Source: Magnetospira sp. (lineage in GTDB: Bacteria > Pseudomonadota > Alphaproteobacteria > Rhodospirillales > Magnetospiraceae). From it: a DNA stretch of 5,983 bases. Each line of letters begins with the position of its first letter. Position 1 is the stretch's first letter. Below are positions 1 through 5,747 of this stretch, piece by piece. The stretch covers positions 1-5,983 of the forward strand of contig JANQGL010000281.1 in assembly GCA_028277325.1 (NCBI GenBank), written 5' to 3'. A program made the position numbers and the translations under genes. The notes beneath the pieces are model-generated. The model saw only the letters and a list, made by a program, of their open reading frames with translations, made no database searches and was not told where the DNA came from.

Positions 1-1197
1 GGCGTAGCCGACCGACATCTCGGACTTGTTGCCGGTGGTCAGCACCATCGCGCCCAACTGGTTGCTGAGTGCCATCAGCACCATGCCGCGGGCGCGCGCC
101 TGGATGTTCTCCGCCGCCACCCCGCCGTTGGTGCCGGCGAAGGCGTCGGCCAGCATGGCGTCGAAGGCGCCCATGGCCGGCTCGATGGACACCGAGTCCA
201 GGTGGGCGCCGACCAGCTTCGCCAGCTCGGCGGCATCCTCCAGGCTCTCGGTGGAGGTGTAGGGCGACGGCATCATCACGCAGTGGACCCGCTCGGCGCC
301 CAGGGCATCGACGGCGACCACGGCGGAAAGCGCGCTGTCGATGCCGCCCGACAGGCCGAGCACGACGCCGGGGAAGCGGTTCTTGGCCACGTAGTCGCGC
401 AGCCCGGTGACCAGCGCCCGGTAGACCGCCTCCGCGCGGTCCAGGTCCGGGGCGACGTCGCCGGGCGCGAAACCGGCCGTCGTCCAGGTGACCGGCGCCA
501 CCGCTTCCGCCCAGGCCGGCAGCCGGTGGCGGCAGGTCCCGTCGCGGTCGAGCACGAACGACGATCCGTCGAACACCAGTTCGTCCTGTCCCCCGACCAG
601 GTTCGCGTAGACCAGTCCGAGCCCGGTTTCGATCACCCGCCGGCGTGCCAGGGCGCGCCGTTCGCCGGGTTTCTCCACCTCGAACGGCGAACCGTTCAGC
701 ACCATCAGGAAATCGGCCCCCTGCGCCGCCAGGTGGGCCGCCACGTCGGGGAACCACATGTCCTCGCAGGTCATCACGCCGAGAGCGTGACCGCGGAACC
801 GGATCGGATGCGGCAACGGTCCGGGGTCGAACACCCGCCCCTCGTCGAACACCCCGTAGTTGGGCAGGTGATGCTTCGGGCGAATCGCCTTGATCTCGCC
901 GTCGTCCAGCAGCAGGGCGGCGTTCCGCACCGCGTCTCCGTCGCGCCACGGGGCGCCGAGAAGCAGGGCCGGTCCGGGCGAGGCGGTGGCGCGCGCCAGC
1001 CGGTCGACCGCGCCGGCCACGTGGTCGAGGAAGGCCGGCTTGCGCACCAGATCCTCCGGCGGATAGCCGCACAGAGCGAGTTCGCCGAACATCAGCAGGT
1101 CGGCCTCCAAGGCGCCGAGCCGCGCCGCCAGGACGGAGTCCGCGTTGGCCTCGATGGCGCCGACGGTCGGGTTGGTCTGGGCGATGGCGATGCGCAT
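1..1197 (-). CDS. nadE: Glutamine-dependent NAD+ synthetase, 5' part (399 aa, cut by window edge)
   Basis: Catalyses the last step of NAD synthesis: ATP-dependent amidation of deamido-NAD to NAD+, using ammonia released from glutamine; cytoplasmic. Reading the minus strand from ATG at 1197 gives an uninterrupted frame to the window edge. Residues 1 to about 250 form a nitrilase-type glutaminase domain with the expected triad: Glu39 in FGELALCGYPPED, Lys108 in RPKHHLPNYG, Cys144 in MTCEDMW. The synthetase domain follows, with the ATP-pyrophosphatase P-loop SGGIDS at 283-288 and TTGNKSEMSVGYA at the edge. The family is usually about 540-560 aa, so roughly 150 C-terminal residues lie outside. 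The start at 1197 matches the family N-terminus (MRIAIAQ). An in-frame ATG at 1245 would add 16 unrelated residues and is less likely. No strong Shine-Dalgarno is visible. It is divergent from the hypothetical gene, with a phosphoribosyltransferase-family gene nearby. Confidence 0.96.
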   Translation of the reverse strand, partial: MRIAIAQTNPTVGAIEANADSVLAARLGALEADLLMFGELALCGYPPEDLVRKPAFLDHVAGAVDRLARATASPGPALLLGAPWRDGDAVRNAALLLDDGEIKAIRPKHHLPNYGVFDEGRVFDPGPLPHPIRFRGHALGVMTCEDMWFPDVAAHLAAQGADFLMVLNGSPFEVEKPGERRALARRRVIETGLGLVYANLVGGQDELVFDGSSFVLDRDGTCRHRLPAWAEAVAPVTWTTAGFAPGDVAPDLDRAEAVYRALVTGLRDYVAKNRFPGVVLGLSGGIDSALSAVVAVDALGAERVHCVMMPSPYTSTESLEDAAELAKLVGAHLDSVSIEPAMGAFDAMLADAFAGTNGGVAAENIQARARGMVLMALSNQLGAMVLTTGNKSEMSVGYA

Positions 1198-1233
1198 CCG
1201 CTGGTGTCCGCTCGCGGTGTTCCGGGATGCCCC

Positions 1234-1262
1234 GGTATGACTCATGCGCCCCGGATCGGCAA
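1234..1262 (-). promoter_or_regulatory. Weak candidate promoter for nadE
   Basis: On the minus strand TTGCCG (1262-1257) and CATACC (1239-1234) are separated by 17 bases. They match the sigma-70 consensus at 4/6 and 3/6 positions. Transcription would begin near 1227, about 30 bases before the ATG at 1197, which would favour that start over the upstream ATG at 1245. A small inverted repeat, CCGGG-atgc-CCCGG (1222-1235), touches its downstream end. The match is weak and could be chance. I see no convincing promoter on the plus strand of this gap. Confidence 0.2.
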
Positions 1263-1293
1263 GCATCGGTATCGCTGGAATCCCCGTGCGGCC

Positions 1294-1298
1294 GGGAG
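1294..1298 (+). promoter_or_regulatory. Ribosome binding site of the hypothetical gene (start-deciding)
   Basis: GGGAG is the only purine-rich Shine-Dalgarno-like run ahead of the plus-strand gene. It lies 4 bases before an in-frame GTG (1303) and 13 bases before ATG (1312), so it supports a start here but does not settle which codon. It argues against the further in-frame ATG at 1237 and against the long open frame that extends upstream antisense to nadE. Confidence 0.4.
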
Positions 1299-1311
1299 TA
1301 CTGTGATCGCC

Positions 1312-2451
1312 ATGAGCAAGCCGCCGCGCAAGCCGCCGACCGGGGGCGGCCAGGTGAACGCCCAAATCCACCGCGCCGGCATGGAGGCGCGGCCGAAGGC
1401 GGTCGGAGCCGACGTCGCTCCCCCGCCCAAGAAGGGGGTCAGCCTGGGATCCCGTCCGGCGCCGCGCGGGCGCGATACCTTCAAGCCGCTCGAGGACGAC
1501 GCCCCGCTGACCTTCGACGACGCCCCGGGCAGGCCGGCCGCGACGCCACCGGCCGCCCGGCCGACGAGGCCGGATCCCCCGGCCGCGACGCCGTCGGCGG
1601 CGCCGCCACCCGAGCGCCGCAAACCGATCGTGACCCCCGGTTCCTACACGGTGGCGCGGGTGGCGCGGGATGTCGCCGCCGAGCAGGCGCAGGCGCTGGT
1701 CGGCGCGGTGACCGATTCGGTGGTCGACCGCCTGATCGTCGAGGCGGACCGCCGCGGCGGGCGGCTGAGCGGCGGCGATCTGCGCGCCATGCGCGGCGAC
1801 CTGAGGCGCGGCGCCGACGCCCTGGAACCGATGTTCCGCGAGAGCTTCGAGGACTTCGGCGAGGTGATCGGCCGGGTGCGGGCCAACCGGGCACGGATTC
1901 GCCGGTTCGAGCGGCTGATCGTCAAGCGGATCGCCGACCTGTTCCACGGCGACGACGCCGAGCGGCTGGACGACGGGCGGATGTCGCGCCGCCTGCTGCC
2001 CGGGTTCCTCAAGGGCATCGACCAGATGCTCGGGCCCGGCCCGTCGGTCCGGTTCCGCGAAGAGGCCAAGGCGATCGTCGAGCGGATGCAGGCGGAGACC
2101 GGCGCCCGGTTCGCCTGGGACGCGGTCTACGACGACCCGGAGGCGCGCCGGCTGGTCGCCCGGACGCAGATCCTGATCGCCCCGTTCTACAAGGATCTGG
2201 AACGCCGCAAGGACTGGCAGCGCAACATCATCAACGGCAACCTGGCGCCGTTCGATCCGGACGCCGGGCACTGCGAGGACGAGCGGGGCTGGGAGTTCCG
2301 GCTGATCGATTTCATCCCGTTCACCCGGCGCCTGTTCTCCGGGCTCGACGCGGCGCTGTCGGACATCCGGATGCGCGGCGACCTGTCGGCCGAGCTGGGC
2401 GAACCGGCGCTCCGCGAGGCGGCGGGATTGCTGAAGCGGCTGAAGGGGTAG
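1312..2451 (+). CDS. Hypothetical protein, disordered Pro/Ala-rich N-terminus plus charged helical C-terminus (379 aa)
   Basis: I do not recognise a family. Residues 1-108 are rich in Pro, Ala, Arg and Gly, with patches such as PPPKK and TPPAARPTRPDPPAATP, and are probably disordered. From about residue 110 the composition becomes helical and charged (VARDVAAEQAQALVGAV). Conserved-looking hydrophobic and aromatic patches follow: MFRESFEDFGEVIGRVRANR (174-193), LLPGFLKGIDQMLG (228-241), ARFAWDAVYDD (265-275) and FRLIDFIPFTRRLF (329-342). No signal peptide, membrane segment or obvious catalytic motif is visible, so it is probably cytoplasmic. The start is uncertain: ATG 1312, GTG 1303 and ATG 1237 share the frame. 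I chose 1312 because it gives the simplest Lys/Pro-rich start (MSKPPRKPP). The open frame continues far upstream antisense to nadE, but that is high-GC noise. It converges on the phosphoribosyltransferase gene with only 13 bases between stops and no clear terminator hairpin. Confidence 0.8.
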   Translation: MSKPPRKPPTGGGQVNAQIHRAGMEARPKAVGADVAPPPKKGVSLGSRPAPRGRDTFKPLEDDAPLTFDDAPGRPAATPPAARPTRPDPPAATPSAAPPPERRKPIVTPGSYTVARVARDVAAEQAQALVGAVTDSVVDRLIVEADRRGGRLSGGDLRAMRGDLRRGADALEPMFRESFEDFGEVIGRVRANRARIRRFERLIVKRIADLFHGDDAERLDDGRMSRRLLPGFLKGIDQMLGPGPSVRFREEAKAIVERMQAETGARFAWDAVYDDPEARRLVARTQILIAPFYKDLERRKDWQRNIINGNLAPFDPDAGHCEDERGWEFRLIDFIPFTRRLFSGLDAALSDIRMRGDLSAELGEPALREAAGLLKRLKG

Positions 2452-2464
2452 CGGCGCCGGGGGT

Positions 2465-3601
2465 CTACCTGCGGATCAGGAACTCGCGGCCGACCTTGAC
2501 GCTGGTCCGCCCGCCGTACGAGACGATGTCCGAGGTGGCGTAGGTTTCCTGCCAGTTCTCCGGCAGGTAGGAGCCGGTGCCGATGACGTCGATCGGCGCC
2601 TTGGCGTAGGACATCACCTTGCACTTGGCCGGCCCGAACCCGGAACTGGCGACGATCCGCACCTTGTCGAAACCGGCCTGGTCCAGGGCCTCGCGCAGGT
2701 GCCAGATGGCGGCCGCCGAGACTCCGGTGCCGGTCAGGTGGCGCAGCTCGGTGTCGGTGCGATAGCCGCGGATCGCCTTCGGCACGTGGCGCTCCAGGAC
2801 CGCGTAGGCGGCCTGCGGGTCGAGCCCCTCGACGTAGCGGCCGCCGTGGGTGTCCAGCCGGACGCCGATCCGCCCGGCCGCCGCCAGGCCGGGGAAGCGG
2901 CGGCACACCGCCAGGCTGTCGGTGAGCTCCCGGCCGTAGTAGTCGACCAGCACGATCAGATCCTGGTCGGGAAACGCCTCGTGGTACATCTCGGCGGCGC
3001 GCAGGGTGGAGCCGGCATACCCGATCAGGGCGTGCGGCATGGTGCCGCGGCCCTCGGTCTGCCCGAAATAGCCGGCGGTGGCGTCGGTGGCGTTGCCGAT
3101 GAAGCCCTTGGCGCCCACCCTGCGGCGCGCCGCCTCGGAGCCGATCCCGGCCGCGTAGGCCATCATCTCGGCCATTTCGGTGCCGGCGCAGTGGCGGGCG
3201 TCCATGGCCAGGAAGGCGACCTCCGGCAGGTCGGTGCACATGGTCAGGGCGTTGTAGGCGGCGACGCAGGCGGCGCCCAGCTTCTGCAGGTAGAGGGTTT
3301 CCAGGTCCACCAGATGGAACAGCGACCCGCTGATATACATGATCGGCTCGCCGGCCCCGACCCAGTCGCCTTCCCCGTACATCCGGTCCACCGTCACCCG
3401 GGCGCCGCGCGCCTCCATGGTGGCGACCAGCCAGTCGACGGCGAGCCTGGGCGCGCAGACCACCGGCCGGCGCATGAACACCGCGTAGGTGACCTCCACG
3501 TCGCCGAACCTGCCGACGATCGCCTTGGTGCGGTCGAAGTAGCGGTCGGTCCAGGCGCCGATCTCGCCGGGGGCCGGCCGCGAGGTGCAGCGCCCGGACA
3601 C
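2465..3601 (-). CDS. Nicotinate phosphoribosyltransferase family protein, short archaeal-like type (378 aa)
   Basis: Family members join nicotinate and PRPP to give nicotinate mononucleotide, entering the Preiss-Handler NAD salvage route; cytoplasmic. From memory the sequence resembles the short archaeal (Thermoplasma-type) enzyme: RYFDRTKAIV (20-29), ETLYLQKLGA (101-110), an Arg-His pair at 136-137 where the family has its Arg-rich substrate loop, GTMPHAL (186-192, the His aligning with the catalytic His of PncB GTMAHEW), LIVLVDYYG (215-223), GVRLDTHGG (246-254), IVASSGFG (316-323) and IDVIGTGSYLP (337-347). The last four fit the phosphate-binding barrel strands. It lacks the longer bacterial PncB C-terminus and a Cys-rich zinc tail. 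The start is GTG at 3601, with weak AGGCGG 11 bases upstream. It begins 3 bases after the DAHP synthase stop and in the same frame, so it is surely cotranscribed. The exact substrate is inferred, and nicotinamide or another pyridine base is possible. Confidence 0.85.
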   Translation of the reverse strand: MSGRCTSRPAPGEIGAWTDRYFDRTKAIVGRFGDVEVTYAVFMRRPVVCAPRLAVDWLVATMEARGARVTVDRMYGEGDWVGAGEPIMYISGSLFHLVDLETLYLQKLGAACVAAYNALTMCTDLPEVAFLAMDARHCAGTEMAEMMAYAAGIGSEAARRRVGAKGFIGNATDATAGYFGQTEGRGTMPHALIGYAGSTLRAAEMYHEAFPDQDLIVLVDYYGRELTDSLAVCRRFPGLAAAGRIGVRLDTHGGRYVEGLDPQAAYAVLERHVPKAIRGYRTDTELRHLTGTGVSAAAIWHLREALDQAGFDKVRIVASSGFGPAKCKVMSYAKAPIDVIGTGSYLPENWQETYATSDIVSYGGRTSVKVGREFLIRR

Positions 3602-3604
3602 GGC

Positions 3605-4990
3605 TCAGGAAGCCGCCTGGCGGGCCTGCGCGTGGCGCCGCGTGCGGTGGTCCTTGAGGATCTCGGACAGCAGGAAGGCCAGTTCCAGGGCCTGTTCGGC
3701 GTTCAGGCGCGGGTCGCAATGGGTGTGGTAGCGGTCCGACAGGTTGGCCTCGGTGATCGCGTGCGCGCCGCCGACGCATTCGGTCACGTTCTGGCCGGTC
3801 ATCTCGAAATGCACCCCGCCGGGGTGGGTGCCCTCGGCACGGTGGGCGGCGAAGAAGCCGCGCACCTCGCGCAGGATGGAATCGAACTTGCGGGTCTTGT
3901 AGCCGACCGACGACTTCACCGTGTTGGCGTGCATGGGGTCGCAGGCCCACACCACCTGGCGGCCCTCGCGGCGGATGGCGCGCAGCATCGGCGGCAGCAT
4001 GCCTTCCACCTTGTCGGCCCCGAACCGCACGATCACGGTCAGGCGTCCCGGCTCGTTGGCCGGATTGAGGGTGTCGATCAGGCGCAGCAGCTCGTCGCCC
4101 GTCATGGTCGGGCCGGCCTTGACGCCGACCGGATTGCCGATGCCGCGCAGGAACGTCACATGGGCGCCGTCGAGCTGGCGGGTGCGGTCGCCGATCCACA
4201 GCATGTGGGCCGAGGTGTCGTACCAGTCGCCGGTCGTCGAATCGACCCGCGTCATCGCCTGCTCGTATTCGAGCAGCAGCGCCTCGTGCGAGGTGTAGAA
4301 GTCGGTCTCGCGGATCTGCGGCGTGGTGGAGGCGGTGAGGCCGCAGGCGGCCATGAAGTCGAGCGCCTCGTCGAGTCGGCCGGCCAGGCCCCGATAGCGG
4401 TCCGCCTGCGGGCTGCCCTCGACGAAGCCCAGCGTCCACTGGTGCACCTTGTGCAGGTCGGCATACCCGCCCTGGGCAAAGGCGCGCAGCAGGTTCAGGG
4501 TGGCGGCCGACTGGTTGTAGGCCTGCACCATGCGTTCCGGGTCGGGGCGGCGGGCGTCCTCGGTGAACGCCATGTCGTTGATCATGTCGCCGCGGTAGGC
4601 GGGCAGGGTCACCCCGTCGCGGCTCTCGGTGTCCGACGAGCGCGGCTTGGCGAACTGGCCGGCCATCCGCCCCACCTTGACCACCGGACAGGCGGCGCCG
4701 AAGGTCAGGACCACCGACATCTGGAGCATCACCCGGAAAGTGTCCCGGATGGTGTCGGGATGGAACTCGGCGAAGCTCTCGGCGCAGTCGCCGCCCTGCA
4801 ACAGGAACGCGTCGCCGCGCGCCGCCGCCGCCAGGGCCGCCTTGAGGCCGCGCGCCTCGCCGGCGAACACCAGCGGCGGATAGCCGCCGAGGCGCGCCTC
4901 CACCGCGCCCAGGGCCGCCGGATCGGGGTAGGCCGGCATCTGCAGGGCCGGCCTGTCGCGCCAGCTTGCCGGGGTCCAGTTCTGCGCCAT
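3605..4990 (-). CDS. aroG: Class II 3-deoxy-7-phosphoheptulonate (DAHP) synthase (461 aa)
   Basis: Condenses phosphoenolpyruvate and erythrose 4-phosphate to DAHP, the committed first step of the shikimate pathway to aromatic amino acids; cytoplasmic, metal-dependent. The sequence is full length for the class II (plant/Mycobacterium AroG) family. The metal ligands are all present: Cys69 in LQGGDCAESF, His354 in CDPMHANT, Glu396 in VHFEMTGQNVTEC and Asp426 in HTHCDPRLN. Their 42- and 30-residue spacings equal those of the M. tuberculosis enzyme (His369, Glu411, Asp441). Substrate-binding motifs KPRSSDTE (115-122), LPAYRGDMIN (129-138), GNPVGVKAGPT (285-295) and VRFGADKVEGMLP (321-333) are intact. 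The start at 4990 gives the family-like MAQNWTPASWR, with AAAAGAGA 8 bases upstream. The same frame runs open to 5128, but that extension lies in the TVP38 gene and is not family sequence. The phosphoribosyltransferase gene follows immediately. Alphaproteobacteria commonly use class II enzymes for housekeeping, so a secondary-metabolite role is not implied. Confidence 0.97.
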   Translation of the reverse strand: MAQNWTPASWRDRPALQMPAYPDPAALGAVEARLGGYPPLVFAGEARGLKAALAAAARGDAFLLQGGDCAESFAEFHPDTIRDTFRVMLQMSVVLTFGAACPVVKVGRMAGQFAKPRSSDTESRDGVTLPAYRGDMINDMAFTEDARRPDPERMVQAYNQSAATLNLLRAFAQGGYADLHKVHQWTLGFVEGSPQADRYRGLAGRLDEALDFMAACGLTASTTPQIRETDFYTSHEALLLEYEQAMTRVDSTTGDWYDTSAHMLWIGDRTRQLDGAHVTFLRGIGNPVGVKAGPTMTGDELLRLIDTLNPANEPGRLTVIVRFGADKVEGMLPPMLRAIRREGRQVVWACDPMHANTVKSSVGYKTRKFDSILREVRGFFAAHRAEGTHPGGVHFEMTGQNVTECVGGAHAITEANLSDRYHTHCDPRLNAEQALELAFLLSEILKDHRTRRHAQARQAAS

Positions 4991-5023
4991 CGCGTCGATC
5001 TCTTTTCCACCGCTTGCGTCGAG

Positions 5024-5046
5024 CGCCGTTAAAGACCTAAACGGCG
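5024..5046. repeat. 7+7 bp inverted repeat over the aroG promoter region
   Basis: CGCCGTT (5024-5030) and AACGGCG (5040-5046) are exact reverse complements separated by 9 bases that contain the TVP38 stop codon. The half-site centres lie 16 bases apart. There is no T-run on either side, so a classical intrinsic terminator is unlikely. Because the repeat covers the candidate -10 box and part of the spacer of the aroG promoter, it could be a repressor operator. It could equally be a weak hairpin or chance. Confidence 0.4.
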
Positions 5047-5056
5047 TCCGAATCAA
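5028..5056 (-). promoter_or_regulatory. Candidate sigma-70 promoter for aroG and the phosphoribosyltransferase
   Basis: On the minus strand TTGATT (5056-5051) and TTTAAC (5033-5028) each match the consensus at 4/6 positions and are separated by exactly 17 bases. This AT-rich patch stands out in very GC-rich sequence. Transcription would start near 5021, leaving a leader of about 30 bases before the ATG at 4990. The -35 box lies inside the last codons of the TVP38 gene. It would let aroG and the downstream gene be expressed independently of the glycosyltransferase/TVP38 pair. Confidence 0.42.
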
Positions 5057-5747
5057 CCCCGTCCAGGGCATGGTCGGGGGTGTCGTCGAGCGACCGGCCG
5101 TGCCGGTATCTCCTGTACAGATAGACACCGAGCATCCCGGATGCCAGGAACAGCACCACCGACAGGGTGATGCGCAGTTCCGGGTCGACCTCGACGCCGC
5201 TGCCGGCGAGCGCGAAGATCGCCGTCTGCGGGAGATAGCCGATCGCCGATCCGCCGATGAACGGCAGCGCGCCGACGCTGGTCACCCCGGCCGCCAGGTT
5301 GGTCGCCAGGTTGCTGCCGACCGGCAACAGGCGGATCAGCAGGGCCATGGAAAACGGATTGCCGGCCAGGAACCGGTCGACGCGGGCGATCCGGCCGCCG
5401 AACCGCCGTTTGACGAACGACCGCCCGACCAGCCGCGCGTAGGCGAAGGCGAGGGCGCAGCCGAGGGTCGAGGCGACCAGGGCCAGCAGGCTGCCGCCCA
5501 GCAGGCCGAACGCGTAGCCGCCCAGGAACCCGACCATCTGGCGCGGCAGGCCGAACGCGGTGAACACCGCCCCCGTGCCGACGAACAGCAACTCGCCGGA
5601 CAGTCCGTGGCCGCGCACCCGGTCGTCGATCCAGGCGGTGTCGAGGCCGCCCAGGGACTCGGCCAGGAATCCGGCCGCGACCAGGGTCAGCAGCACGGCC
5701 AGGCCCTTGAGCAGGGCGCGCGGGGTCGGGGTGCCGCCAGGCCTCAC
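5037..5747 (-). CDS. TVP38/TMEM64 family (VTT-domain) inner-membrane protein (236 aa)
   Basis: Belongs to the TVP38/TMEM64 branch of the DedA/VTT superfamily of integral membrane proteins. Roles in lipid or undecaprenyl-phosphate flipping are known or proposed for relatives; the substrate here is unknown. Visible parts are a first membrane segment at about 12-32; the VTT signature region GLPRQMVGFLGGYAFGLLGG (66-85) followed by a small-residue helix (86-104); a basic loop RSFVKRRFGGRIARVDRFL (109-127); RLLPVGSNLATNLAAG (139-154); GYLPQTAIFALAGSG (170-184); and a last segment at about 193-211 followed by YRRYRHGR and an acidic tail. The start is GTG 5747, because it makes a 4-bp GTGA overlap with the upstream stop and has GAGGA 9 bases before it. 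An ATG at 5795 would add 16 residues inside the glycosyltransferase gene and is less likely. The length is normal for the family, and the pairing with a glycosyltransferase fits a lipid-linked envelope role. Confidence 0.9.
   Translation of the reverse strand: MRPGGTPTPRALLKGLAVLLTLVAAGFLAESLGGLDTAWIDDRVRGHGLSGELLFVGTGAVFTAFGLPRQMVGFLGGYAFGLLGGSLLALVASTLGCALAFAYARLVGRSFVKRRFGGRIARVDRFLAGNPFSMALLIRLLPVGSNLATNLAAGVTSVGALPFIGGSAIGYLPQTAIFALAGSGVEVDPELRITLSVVLFLASGMLGVYLYRRYRHGRSLDDTPDHALDGVDSDAV

Noticed and set aside
202..1311. Long plus-strand open frame continuous with the hypothetical gene (would make 749 aa)
   Set aside because: It runs antisense to the whole N-terminal half of nadE, whose catalytic motifs are intact. 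Its translation is Arg/Gly/His-rich with no domain, typical of a stop-poor antisense frame in high-GC DNA.
2452..2464. CGGCGCCG palindrome between the convergent stops as a bidirectional terminator
   Set aside because: It is only 8 bp with no loop and no T-run on either strand. Such palindromes are common by chance at this GC content.
2187..4439. 750-codon minus-strand open frame overlapping both real minus-strand genes in another frame
   Set aside because: It is an Arg/Pro/Gly-rich shadow that crosses two gene boundaries and the convergent gap. It shows no recognisable domain.
3605..4990. Class II DAHP synthase as a marker of a phenazine or ansamycin-type gene cluster
   Set aside because: No secondary-metabolism gene is in view, and class II enzymes are the usual housekeeping form in many alphaproteobacteria.
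2699..5032. 777-codon plus-strand open frame antisense to the phosphoribosyltransferase and DAHP synthase genes
   Set aside because: Its translation is an Ala/Gly/His/Val-rich shadow with no motif. Both opposing genes are full length with correct active sites.
4991..5128. N-terminal extension of the DAHP synthase to ATG 5128
   Set aside because: The extra 46 residues overlap the TVP38 coding end, are unlike the family and lie upstream of the likely promoter. ATG 4990 has a spaced purine-rich site.
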